Below, piece after piece: positions 16,780-25,289 of a stretch of 64,000 nt of DNA. Below the pieces are notes generated by a model that saw only the letters and a list, made by a program, of their open reading frames with translations, had not been told where the DNA came from and did not search any database. The stretch is taken from contig CAYSLU010000002.1 in assembly GCA_964431965.1 (NCBI GenBank), positions 49,632 through 113,631 on the forward strand. The letters are read 5' to 3'. Positions within the stretch are counted from its first letter, which is position 1; every line of letters begins with the position of its first letter. The translations under genes and the position numbers were made by a program. The DNA comes from CAYSLU01 sp964431965 (lineage in GTDB: Bacteria > Verrucomicrobiota > Kiritimatiellia > CAIKKV01 > CAYSLU01).

Positions 16780-19700
16780 ATGAAGTCGAGCGGCGTTCGG
16801 CTGGCGGTGGTGGCGTTGGGCCTGGCGTGGGCGACGGGCGGGCGCGCGGCGGAGGCGGACTGGGAGTCGCCCGTCGGTCCCGACGGAGTGACCCGGATCA
16901 TCGTCGAGGCCGAGGATATGCGCGGGGTGAACGCGAAGGACTTCGGCGGAACGGCGCCCGAATGGCGCGTCGGCCGCGCCGGGTTCGACCACTACCAGTG
17001 CAACGTCTTCGGCGGGCACTGGCAGAGCCGCACGAAGACCGCGATGACCGACGCGGGCGACAACGCGGCCGAGATTATCGCCGACATCACGATCCCGACG
17101 GCCGGAACCTACCGCGTGTGGGCCAAGTACGAGTGCCCGCCGTTCTTCAACTATGCGTTCGACGTGTTCGTCCGGGGCTCGAACGGCAAGGAGCTGTTCC
17201 GGAAGACCTACGGGCTGGTCGACTCCGCCAAGCACTTCTGCTTCAAGAAGGAGCCGCTCTCGGGCAGCCTCTACTGGCCGTGGGGCATCGACCACGACGC
17301 GGCTGAAGGCTATGCGGTTGCGCTGCCCGCGGGCCGCTGCCAGCTGGCGATCGCGAAGGCACGCAACCCGGCGCCGGCCGGCATGCGGTCGGTCGACGTG
17401 GTCATGATCACGGACGATCCGTCCGAGATCTCGGCCCCGCGCTATCCGCGCTATCCCTTGCTGGACGAACTTCGGCGCGCGAACCACCTCTATATGCGCG
17501 TCCGCCTCTCGAAGGACGCCCAGTCCGCCGCCGAGTTCACGTGGAACCGGGCGGGCAAGCGCTATCCGGACTTCCACGGATCGTCCGCCTACATGCCGCT
17601 CGTGCGGATGTACGAGGCCGACGGAACGCGGTTCATCCCGCCGGTGCCGACGAACGCGGTGGCCCCGGGAAAGAAGTCGAAGCCCTCGAAGGTCAAGCCT
17701 GGGCAGATCCCGACGCCGCTCAAGCCCGGCGAGGCGAGCGTGTGGCTGGATATCGGCCCGCTGCTGAACGTCGAGAGCGCCAACACCTTTTTCTGCAAGG
17801 GCGTGCCCGTGGACGAGCGCGGCGCGGCGATCACGAACCAGCCGCCGCCGGTTCTGTTCGCCGTCGATTTCGCCTTTGCGCCGGACGAGAAGCGGATCGT
17901 CAAGACGTTTGAGCGCCGGCCCTCGGAGTCCGGCGACACCGTGGCGGTCCTGCTCCAGCCGGACCTCGGCACGGAGGAGGGATATCGCTGGACGATGACC
18001 GTGGCGGATGCCTATCGCCACGTGATCGCGGAGCTCGACCGCACCCCCCGGGCATCCCCCATGCCGAAGCGGATGCGCTTCTTCTCCCACACCAGCTCGC
18101 CCCTTCCGTCGGGTGCCACCGGCGCGGACTGGGCGTGGGACCTGGGCATGGACTTCCGGCGCGCGATCGGGCTGAACACGGTGAACGGCCGCGCGACGGG
18201 GCTCGGGCCGGAGGAATACGCCCGGCAGGATGCGTGGGCCCGGAAGCGCGGGTTCGAGCTGATGAAGAGCGCCACCTGGCAGCACAGCCAGGACCCCGAC
18301 AAGGTCGCGGACAAGATCGAGGCGCTGGGGACCGCGGACCGCTTTCACTTCCTCTCCTACGGCGACGAGATCGGGCTGCCGCCGATCAACGAGACCAACG
18401 CCGCCGTCATTGCGGCGTTCCACGACTTCCTCAATGCCCGCGAGGTGAGGCCGTCCGACCTGGGCTTGAAGAACTGGGAGTCGGTGAAGCCGCTCAAGTC
18501 GCTGTCGCCGGCCGTCGCGGTGCAGATCGGCGTCGTCCCGGAAGGGACCGAGTCGGGGGCGGTCGACCGCACGCTCAAGCGGCTCTACTGGTACAGCACC
18601 CTCTTCCGCATCAGCCGGGGCGTGTCGGACTTCGCCGCGAAGACCGTCCGCCTGCGCGAGCGGCTGGGGCCCCAGGTGAACACGTCGGCCAACCTGGGCG
18701 GCATGCACCCGTTCTACTGGATGCACCAGTCGAGCTTCATCGACGCGTTCAAGTACAACGCGATGACGCTGGCGTGGACCGAGGACTACGACTACACCCA
18801 GCCCGAGACGTCGCGGCTGGTCGTCGAGTACCAGGTCGGCTACCTCAAGGCGGGAACGAAGTACAACGGGCAGCGCATGATGATGTACTGCATGCCGCAC
18901 TACCCGGGTCAGTCGCCGGAGCACCTGCTGCAGAACGCGATCCTCGAGATCGGGCAGGGCGTGAAGGATATCGACTGGTTCAGCACGCCGCCCGACGGGT
19001 TCACGACCGAGAACTACGTGAACGTGCGCAACGGCGTGCCGACGTTCCGCGTGATGCGCGAAGTGAGCGAGATCGCCGGAGCCGTTGAGAACTGGCTCGA
19101 GCCCGCGAAGCCGGTCGATGCGCCCGTGGCGATGCTGCTGTCCGAGGCGAGCGACCTGTGGGAGATCTGCGGGCTCAGCCAGAACGCGGTCCAGCCGGAC
19201 TCCGAGCCGACCAACGTGTTCCAGGAGGAGCGCAAGAACACCTACTACGCACTCCGCAACGCGGGCTACCGCGTGGACCTCGTGACCGAGGCGGACGTGC
19301 GCGACGGCTACCTCCAGCGCTACCGCGCCCTCTACGTGGGCGGCGAGAACATGGAGCGCGCCACGGCAAAGGCGGTCGCCGACTGGGTCAAGGGCGGGGG
19401 CGTGCTCTACGCCTCCGCCGGGGCGGCGCGAAAGGACGAATACGACGAGCCGCTCCCGGCGCTCAGCGCGCCGCTCGGCCGCGGCGCCCAGACGTCCTAC
19501 ATGCGCTGCCGCGGGCCGGTGCGCAGCAAGCTGGAGCTGCTCTTCCTCAAGCCGCTCGACACGGTGACGCTCGAGGGCGGCGGCTCGTTCGAGGCCGTGG
19601 GGACCGTTGAGAAGTTCGGCGGAGGCGAGGATGTGGCGGTGCTCGGCCGGTTCGCGGACGGCTCTCCGGCATTCGTGAGCCGGAAGCACGGCGCCGGGAG

Positions 19701-20142
19701 AGCCTACTACATCGGCGCCATGCCCGGCGAGGCGTGGGCGAAGAAGGCCCTGCCCGTGATGCCCTGCGGCAAGGGCGGGCCCGAGAACCGGACGCGCTAC
19801 CCGCAGTTTGAGCCGGTGGCGTTCGATGCGCCGGCCGCGTCGGCGATCCTGCGCCCGCTGAAGGACGCCGGGATCGCGCCCGACCTGCGGGCGGACCAGC
19901 CGAACGTCGTCTGCAACCGGCTCGCGGGCCCGAAGGGCTCGGTGATCACGGTCGTGAACCTCGGACACGGACAGAAGGGCCCGGTGCAGAACCTGTCCGT
20001 GTCGATCGATGGCATCGCGTCCGCGAGGAAGGTGTGGTCCTATTACCAGCCGAAGGGGCTTGCGCACGAACTGAAGGACGGCACGCTGACCATCCAACTC
20101 CCCGAGGTGAAACTGGCCGACGTCGTGGTCGTGGAGCAATAG
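16780..20142 (+). CDS. very large secreted protein, probable carbohydrate-active (unknown family)
   Basis: An 1120-residue protein with a signal peptide (cleavage near GGRAAEA) and an AAAGGCGG ribosome site. Residues about 35-200 look like a CBM6-like beta-sandwich (TRIIVEAEDM, AEIIADITIPTAGTYRVWAKYE). A long central part with Trp/Tyr-rich motifs follows (YGDEIGLPPINETN, MHPFYWMHQSSF, WTEDYDYTQPE), suggesting a TIM-barrel-like domain. At about 800-920 a segment (VDLVTEADVRDGYLQRYRAL, WVKGGGVLYAS) resembles the amidotransferase-like trimerisation domain of beta-galactosidases. It probably binds and processes a glycan. The enzyme class is unknown, and catalytic residues cannot be assigned with confidence. 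Confidence 0.75.
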   Translation: MKSSGVRLAVVALGLAWATGGRAAEADWESPVGPDGVTRIIVEAEDMRGVNAKDFGGTAPEWRVGRAGFDHYQCNVFGGHWQSRTKTAMTDAGDNAAEIIADITIPTAGTYRVWAKYECPPFFNYAFDVFVRGSNGKELFRKTYGLVDSAKHFCFKKEPLSGSLYWPWGIDHDAAEGYAVALPAGRCQLAIAKARNPAPAGMRSVDVVMITDDPSEISAPRYPRYPLLDELRRANHLYMRVRLSKDAQSAAEFTWNRAGKRYPDFHGSSAYMPLVRMYEADGTRFIPPVPTNAVAPGKKSKPSKVKPGQIPTPLKPGEASVWLDIGPLLNVESANTFFCKGVPVDERGAAITNQPPPVLFAVDFAFAPDEKRIVKTFERRPSESGDTVAVLLQPDLGTEEGYRWTMTVADAYRHVIAELDRTPRASPMPKRMRFFSHTSSPLPSGATGADWAWDLGMDFRRAIGLNTVNGRATGLGPEEYARQDAWARKRGFELMKSATWQHSQDPDKVADKIEALGTADRFHFLSYGDEIGLPPINETNAAVIAAFHDFLNAREVRPSDLGLKNWESVKPLKSLSPAVAVQIGVVPEGTESGAVDRTLKRLYWYSTLFRISRGVSDFAAKTVRLRERLGPQVNTSANLGGMHPFYWMHQSSFIDAFKYNAMTLAWTEDYDYTQPETSRLVVEYQVGYLKAGTKYNGQRMMMYCMPHYPGQSPEHLLQNAILEIGQGVKDIDWFSTPPDGFTTENYVNVRNGVPTFRVMREVSEIAGAVENWLEPAKPVDAPVAMLLSEASDLWEICGLSQNAVQPDSEPTNVFQEERKNTYYALRNAGYRVDLVTEADVRDGYLQRYRALYVGGENMERATAKAVADWVKGGGVLYASAGAARKDEYDEPLPALSAPLGRGAQTSYMRCRGPVRSKLELLFLKPLDTVTLEGGGSFEAVGTVEKFGGGEDVAVLGRFADGSPAFVSRKHGAGRAYYIGAMPGEAWAKKALPVMPCGKGGPENRTRYPQFEPVAFDAPAASAILRPLKDAGIAPDLRADQPNVVCNRLAGPKGSVITVVNLGHGQKGPVQNLSVSIDGIASARKVWSYYQPKGLAHELKDGTLTIQLPEVKLADVVVVEQ

Positions 20143-20149
20143 CCGCCTG

Positions 20150-20749
20150 ATGAGTGACCCGCATCGCATTTCGATCCCGGCCATGTCGGCGCGGGCCTTT
20201 GAGGTCCCGGCCGGCGCGGCGGTGCGCATCGTGGACGAGGCCGGCGGGCAGCCCGGCGACCTCGTGGTGTTCGTGGCCGGCGACGCGGGCGAGAGGCTGA
20301 GCCAGGCCCGGACGCGCGTCGAGTGCAAGACCTTCAGGCCCACCGTCGGGCATGCGCTCTGGTCCAACGCGCTGCCGCCGCGCCCGCTGCTGACGATCGT
20401 CGGCGACACGGCGCCGGCGCACGACCTGCTCTACCCCGCGTGCTGCCGCTTCGCGCTCCGGAAGCGGTTCGGCGTCGATCGAGACGGCTGCCAGGAGCAC
20501 CTGGTCGAGGCCCTGGGCCCGTGGGGCATCCGCGCCGCCGACGTGCCGGACCCGCTCAACCTCTTCTTCCGCATTGAGGCCGGGGCGGACGGGGCGCTGG
20601 CGATGGCGGCGGGCGGAAGCCGGGCCGGCGATTTCGTCGAGCTGCGGGCGGAGGTCGACTGTCTCGTGGCGGTGGCGGCGTGCGCCGTCCCGCGTGCCGA
20701 CGGCCGGCCGAACTCGGGTTACGAGGTCGTGAGGAGGGTCATGCGATGA
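20150..20749 (+). CDS. DUF1989 (urea carboxylase-associated) family protein
   Basis: A 199-residue cytosolic protein. It shows the DUF1989 pattern: an N-terminal AFEVPAGAAVRIVDEAGGQPGD turn, RVECKTFRPTVGHALWSN, LLYPACCRFAL, and the C-terminal DFVELRAEVDCLVAVAACAVP. Family members are encoded beside urea carboxylase or act in guanidine and purine-type nitrogen metabolism; some look like transaminase-associated subunits. Here it stands between two giant secreted proteins, 7 bp after the first, and its end overlaps the start of the DUF4838 gene by 4 bp. The unusual neighbours make the family-based role doubtful. Confidence 0.85.
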   Translation: MSDPHRISIPAMSARAFEVPAGAAVRIVDEAGGQPGDLVVFVAGDAGERLSQARTRVECKTFRPTVGHALWSNALPPRPLLTIVGDTAPAHDLLYPACCRFALRKRFGVDRDGCQEHLVEALGPWGIRAADVPDPLNLFFRIEAGADGALAMAAGGSRAGDFVELRAEVDCLVAVAACAVPRADGRPNSGYEVVRRVMR

Positions 20750-23334
20750 TGACGCGGATGCGGCGAGCCATGGCGGTCGTGGGGATGGCGGCCGGCCTGG
20801 CGACGGCGGCTGGAGCCGTCGGGCTCCCGATCGTGAAAGACGGCGTGCCGTCCGTGACCATCGTGCTGCCGGCTCAGACCGAGTTCGACGGCTACCTGGC
20901 GCGGAAGACCGCCGAGGCGGACGCCTACCTTCGCGCGCACAATCCATCGACGAATGAGGCGGCGCTCCGGAAGCTGCTCGACAAGCAGGTCAAGGCGATC
21001 CAGGAGGACCTGAAGCGCGTTGGTGACGAGGAAAAGCTCGCGGCCGAGGAGCTTCAGGCGTGCCTGCGGAAGATCAGCGGGGCCGAGGTGCCGATCGCGA
21101 CCCACGCGACCGACCGCCTGCCGGATGCGCCCGCCATTCTGCTCGGCTCCGCGTTCGCGCGCCAGGCGGGGCTGGGAAGGGACGTCGATGCGCTTGAGCC
21201 GGACGGGCTCGTCTGCCGGGTGACGGGCCGGCACCTTGTGCTTTCGGGCCGCCGTGCCCGCGGCACGCTGTACGCGGCCTACGCATTCCTCGAGAGCCTG
21301 GGCGCGCGATGGGTCATGCCCGGCGACTTCGGCGAACTTCTGCCCGACGCGCGGACGATCGAGACGGCGATCTCGATAGTCGAGAATCCGTCCTGCTCGC
21401 AGCGCTACTGGTGGTGCACGTACGGGCAGGGCGACGGCTATGCGCGGTGGACCCTGCGGAATCGGGGCAACTTCGTGCGGGGGTTGGGCGATCCGGTCAT
21501 CGCGCAGAGTCACGCCTTGTCGTGGCCGCTCGACTGGGGCGCCCGGAATCTGCCGGTCGGCATCGTGAGCAACGTCACGCGCCCGACGGCGCGCAAGCTC
21601 CCGGACGGAACGCTCACCAACATCGACGTGCAGACGTCCGACTACCGGCTCCCCGACGAATACTACGCGATGAGCCGCGGATCGCCGGCGCGCGGCATCC
21701 CGAACATGGCCAATCCGAAGGCGTGGGACCTTTACGCGCAGGCCTACATCAGCAAGCTGAACGAGGCGCCCGGCGAGGCGTACCTCTCGATCTCGGCGGA
21801 GGACGGACTGACCGTGGACGACCGCAAGGAAACGCGTCGGCTCGACAGCAACGAGTTCGACTGGACGCTCGGCGTGCCGTCGGCCACCGACCGCATGTGG
21901 TTCTTCCACAACCGCGTCATCGAGCAGGTGATCCGGCAGCACCCGAAGGCGCGCTTCGGCGTGCTGGTCTATTCGAACAACACGATGCCCCCGCGGGTCG
22001 AGCGCGTGCACCCGAACATGGCGCTCGTCTTCGCGCCGCTCAGCATCTGCCCGCTGCATCACGTTCGCGACGAGAAGTGTCGGACGAACCGGGAATACCG
22101 GAAGTGGTTCGAGGCCTGGATGGCGCAGGCCCGGGCGGCCGGCGCGGAAAGCTACTACTATGACTACGACCCGATGGGCTTCTCGTGGAACCTCGCGATG
22201 ATCTGCCCCCAGTGGGGCATCATCGGGAAGAACTACCCGTGGTTCCACGAGCTGGGCCTGAACGGCCACACCACGCAGGGCCACGACGACTGGGCCGCTT
22301 CCGGGTTGAACCACTGGCTCATGATCCGGCTCTACTGGAACATGAAGCAGGACTACCACGCGATCATCGAGGACTACTGCCGGATCCGCTTCGGCGCCGC
22401 CGCGCCGGCTATGATCGAGTACCTCGCGATCCTCGAGCGGCGGATGGACGAGATCCCGGACCTGACGTCCAACGAGGTGTGGGGCAACCACCTGATCCTG
22501 ACGCCGGCGGTGCGCGCGCTGTGCCGCGCCGCCATCGCGAAGGCGGTCTCTGCGGCCGACACGCCGCGCGCGAAGGCGCACGTCGAGACCATGGCCGACA
22601 TCCAGAAGAGCACGGACGCCTTCTGCGACGCGATCGAGCAGGCCCGCGAGACGGGGGACTTCGGCGCGGCGATGCGGACGGCCGATGCGAGCTTCGCTGT
22701 CGCCGACAAGCTCAACAAGCTGTACCCCTATTTCATGTGTCCGCCTCGCCTGGCGCGCGATCAGAAGGCCCAGTACATGACGGGCGGCTGGTACAACAAG
22801 TACGCGACGTTCAGCGCCCGGATCACGGGCTCCGCCGCGTCCGTCGTGCTGCCGCGCACCATGAAGATCGCGCTCGACACGGACAACGTCGCCTGGGCGA
22901 AGGGGTGGCAGAAGCCGGGCGCCGACGTGTCCGCGCTTCCGGACGGCGACAGCACGCTCATTCCCGACGTCGTGTTTCAGACCGATCGGCAGCCGGCCGC
23001 GTTCTTCTACCGGGCGGAGGTGGACGTGCCCAAGTCGTTCGCCGGCCGAAAGCGCGTCGAGCTCTATTTCCCCAGCCTCATCGCGCGCGGGCTGCAGGTC
23101 TGGATCAACGGCGAGCCCGTCGGGTTCCCGTACGAGAACTACACCGACGCCACGTGGCGGGGGCCGGAGTTCTTCTGGGTGAACTACGATCACCAGCAGT
23201 CGTTCGACGTGACGGCGCTCGTGAAGCCCGGGAAGCGCAATACCATCGCCTTCCGGGTCTTCAAGAGCGCCGACCACGGAGGGACCTACGACCGCGTGTT
23301 CCTGCTGGCCGATCCGCCGACCGCCAAGCCCTAG
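20746..23334 (+). CDS. secreted DUF4838-domain protein (alpha-glucuronidase-like)
   Basis: An 862-residue protein. ATG 20746 has GAGGAGG 8 nt upstream, and ATG 20749 is an alternative. A signal peptide (MAAGLATAAGAVG) is followed by an N-terminal domain of the type found before GH67 catalytic domains (EEKLAAEELQACLRKISGAEVPI, LSGRRARGTLYAAYAFLE). The central DUF4838 region has YLSISAEDG, FHNRVIEQV and SYYYDYDPMG. The C-terminal 120 residues resemble a jelly-roll of glycosidases (ELYFPSLIARGLQVWINGEPVG). It is a likely extracellular glycoside-active protein. Its stop TAG forms a palindromic CTAG shared with the stop of the convergent oxidoreductase gene. Confidence 0.87.
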   Translation: MMTRMRRAMAVVGMAAGLATAAGAVGLPIVKDGVPSVTIVLPAQTEFDGYLARKTAEADAYLRAHNPSTNEAALRKLLDKQVKAIQEDLKRVGDEEKLAAEELQACLRKISGAEVPIATHATDRLPDAPAILLGSAFARQAGLGRDVDALEPDGLVCRVTGRHLVLSGRRARGTLYAAYAFLESLGARWVMPGDFGELLPDARTIETAISIVENPSCSQRYWWCTYGQGDGYARWTLRNRGNFVRGLGDPVIAQSHALSWPLDWGARNLPVGIVSNVTRPTARKLPDGTLTNIDVQTSDYRLPDEYYAMSRGSPARGIPNMANPKAWDLYAQAYISKLNEAPGEAYLSISAEDGLTVDDRKETRRLDSNEFDWTLGVPSATDRMWFFHNRVIEQVIRQHPKARFGVLVYSNNTMPPRVERVHPNMALVFAPLSICPLHHVRDEKCRTNREYRKWFEAWMAQARAAGAESYYYDYDPMGFSWNLAMICPQWGIIGKNYPWFHELGLNGHTTQGHDDWAASGLNHWLMIRLYWNMKQDYHAIIEDYCRIRFGAAAPAMIEYLAILERRMDEIPDLTSNEVWGNHLILTPAVRALCRAAIAKAVSAADTPRAKAHVETMADIQKSTDAFCDAIEQARETGDFGAAMRTADASFAVADKLNKLYPYFMCPPRLARDQKAQYMTGGWYNKYATFSARITGSAASVVLPRTMKIALDTDNVAWAKGWQKPGADVSALPDGDSTLIPDVVFQTDRQPAAFFYRAEVDVPKSFAGRKRVELYFPSLIARGLQVWINGEPVGFPYENYTDATWRGPEFFWVNYDHQQSFDVTALVKPGKRNTIAFRVFKSADHGGTYDRVFLLADPPTAKP

Positions 23335-24173
23335 AGCTTGACGAACCGACCGGCGGACTTCGGGCTGAGCGCGGCGTCGAGGATGCGGCGGATCGCCAGG
23401 CTCTCCGCGCGATCGACCGCCGGTTTGCCCGTCTCGAGCAGATCGAGGATCGCCGCCGCCGTGTCCGTGAAGAGCCGCGCGCAGTCGGGCGTGATCAGCC
23501 GCGTTTCCGCTTCCGTTGTCACGCTCGCCGCGAAGGACGTCTTCGCGTTGCAGTAGACATTCACGACGGCGGTCCGGCCGCCGGCGAAGTCGATGATCAG
23601 CTGCTGCTGGTTGCCTTCGCCGCGCCGCATCAGGCGCTCGGCGGCCGGGCCCATGCAGCTGACGATTAGCTCGACCGGGTGGATGGCGTACTCCTCGAAC
23701 GAGCGGCCGCCGCCCCAGGCGACCATGTGCCGCACCGCGATCGGGCCGCCGGCTTCACGGACGAAGTCCTGCACCTGGGTGTAGCGGAGCGCGGATGTGG
23801 TCTGCATCGCGACGCCGTACTTGTCGGCGAGCGCGAAGATCCGCTTCGCGGTCTTCACGTCGGGGGCGAACGTCTTGTCGACGTACGTCGGCTTCCGCAT
23901 CGGGAACACCGCCTTGCAGAGCGCGAGGTGCGTCTCGGGGTTCGAGGGGGCCAGCACGATGTAGGCATCGACCGCCTTGTCCAGCTTCCGGACCGAGCCG
24001 AAGTACGGGACGTTGTTCTTGGTTGCCCACTCGCGGCCGACCGCCTCGTCCTGGCCCCAGCATCCGGCGACGGAGAAGCCGCGGGCGGCCAGGTCCTCGC
24101 GGACGGCCCTCAGGTAGACGTTGGCGTGGAAGTTCTCGAGCTTGAAATCGACGAACCCGATGCGCTTGCTCAT
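23331..24173 (-). CDS. Gfo/Idh/MocA-family oxidoreductase
   Basis: A 280-residue NAD(P)-dependent dehydrogenase, shorter than typical 330-400 residue members. The Rossmann half shows GCWGQDEAV, APSNPETHLALCKAVF and the EKP-loop equivalent PTYVDKTFA. The C-terminal half has HMVAWGGGRSFEEYAIHPVEL, where a His probably takes part in catalysis. Members oxidise or reduce sugars, inositols or UDP-sugars. The ATG at 24173 follows a GGAG site. It is convergent with the DUF4838 gene (4-bp overlap of stops) and separated from the exopolysaccharide locus by 355 bp. The substrate is unknown. Confidence 0.85.
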   Translation of the reverse strand: MSKRIGFVDFKLENFHANVYLRAVREDLAARGFSVAGCWGQDEAVGREWATKNNVPYFGSVRKLDKAVDAYIVLAPSNPETHLALCKAVFPMRKPTYVDKTFAPDVKTAKRIFALADKYGVAMQTTSALRYTQVQDFVREAGGPIAVRHMVAWGGGRSFEEYAIHPVELIVSCMGPAAERLMRRGEGNQQQLIIDFAGGRTAVVNVYCNAKTSFAASVTTEAETRLITPDCARLFTDTAAAILDLLETGKPAVDRAESLAIRRILDAALSPKSAGRFVKL

Positions 24174-24528
24174 GTCGGTGCTCCTTTCGAATGCGCCGGA
24201 TCATAGGCGCCTGCGGCCGGCCGCGCAAGCGCGGGGGGGCAGGCTGGGGGGGGGCGGGCGCCGGCCGGTGGAATTGGTGGGTGTCTTGGCGGGCGCGTGC
24301 ATGGTATCGTCGTGCGCGAACGCTGGACGGAGCGGCCGGAGTGCCACTACCATCGTCCGCGATCCAGTCGTCGGGGGTGTCGAACCGGGCGTCGAGCCCG
24401 GAGGATGGGGGGCGGGCGGCGGGCGGTCCGGCGGCTGGCCTGGAGCGGGTGGGTAATTGACGGGGACGGAGTCCGAGCGAGCTTGAAGCGCTGGCTTGTC
24501 TCCTGGCACGCACGGAGGAATGTCGCAC
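24174..24528. other. 355-bp intergenic region before the exopolysaccharide locus
   Basis: This is the likely control region of the exopolysaccharide genes. It contains long G-runs (24233-24258: seven and nine G plus shorter runs). A TTGACG hexamer at 24457-24462 has no matching -10 at normal spacing. The GGAGGA ribosome site at 24514-24519 serves the first gene. No protein or RNA gene is supported. Confidence 0.5.
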
Positions 24529-25173
24529 ATGCGATGGGGCGCGACTTGTTTGCTGCTGGCGGTTCTGCTGTCTGCCGGTTGCCGGGCGACGCTTGGGCCG
24601 GGGGAGGATTTCAGGAGCGGCGGCGGGGGGCCGAAGGCGGCGCCGGCCGTTCTGCGGCCGGGGCTGGCCGTGAGCATCGTGGTCCTGGTCGCCGGCCAAA
24701 GGGAGCTTGAGGAATCCGCCAAGCGCGTGAGCGACCAGGGCGATCTGGCGCTGCCGCTGCTGGGCGTGGTGCACGTCGACGGGCTGACTCCGGACGAGCT
24801 GGTCGGCGTGCTGACGACCCGGTACGGCGAGTATTTCATCCGGCCCCAAGTGGTCATCGACTTCCTTCGCGACTCAGGCCCGGAGAGCGCCTCGCCATGG
24901 GGCTACGTGACGGTGCTCGGCCGAGTGACGAAGTCCGGACGGATCAGCATTCCGCCGACCCGCGACCTGACGGTAAGCGGCGCGATCCAGCAGGCCGGAG
25001 GCCTCAGCTCGAGCGCGCTGGACACGGCGATCCGGGTTAGCCGGCGCCTGGCGGACGGCGACATGGCGACGCGCGAGGTGAACCTGCGAGCCGTCGGCGC
25101 GCGAGGCGCTGTGGACCAGGACCTTGTCCTGCAGCCCGGCGACATCGTGTTCGTGCCGGAGCGGATCTTCTGA
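24529..25173 (+). CDS. short polysaccharide export (OPX) lipoprotein, module A
   Basis: A 214-residue Wza-related protein. The ATG at 24529 is 9 nt after GGAGGA; the in-frame ATG at 24520 abuts that site and is unlikely. The lipobox LLSAGC marks it as a lipoprotein. An export domain follows (LRPGLAVSIVVL, SDQGDLALPLLGVVHVDGLT), then an SLBB motif (YVTVLGRVTKSGRISIPP, TVSGAIQQAGGLSS). It ends at QPGDIVFVPERIF, so the C-terminal helix with which Wza crosses the outer membrane is absent. It is first in the exopolysaccharide locus and directly precedes a beta-barrel gene, which may supply the missing channel. Confidence 0.9.
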   Translation: MRWGATCLLLAVLLSAGCRATLGPGEDFRSGGGGPKAAPAVLRPGLAVSIVVLVAGQRELEESAKRVSDQGDLALPLLGVVHVDGLTPDELVGVLTTRYGEYFIRPQVVIDFLRDSGPESASPWGYVTVLGRVTKSGRISIPPTRDLTVSGAIQQAGGLSSSALDTAIRVSRRLADGDMATREVNLRAVGARGAVDQDLVLQPGDIVFVPERIF

Positions 25174-25289
25174 TCGTCGCGCCGACCGCTGCCGGGGCCC
25201 GGCCATTCGAGGCATCTTTTTGGGCTCGCGCGGATGATCGGCCCTTGGTAGATTCCGCCAGCAAATTCACGCATCCACTGGGGAGTCGC

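Noticed and set aside
16762..20409. A 1215-residue open frame antisense to the 1120-residue secreted protein and DUF1989 genes
   Set aside because: It is a high-GC shadow frame: Arg/His/Val-rich with no domain, no ribosome site, and fully overlapping two well-supported plus-strand genes.
20719..23277. An 852-residue frame antisense to the DUF4838 gene
   Set aside because: It has the same shadow-frame composition, and the plus strand encodes a recognisable family with signal peptide and ribosome site.
24457..24462. TTGACG as a promoter for the exopolysaccharide locus
   Set aside because: No acceptable -10 hexamer lies at 15-19 bp; it is recorded only as part of the intergenic description.
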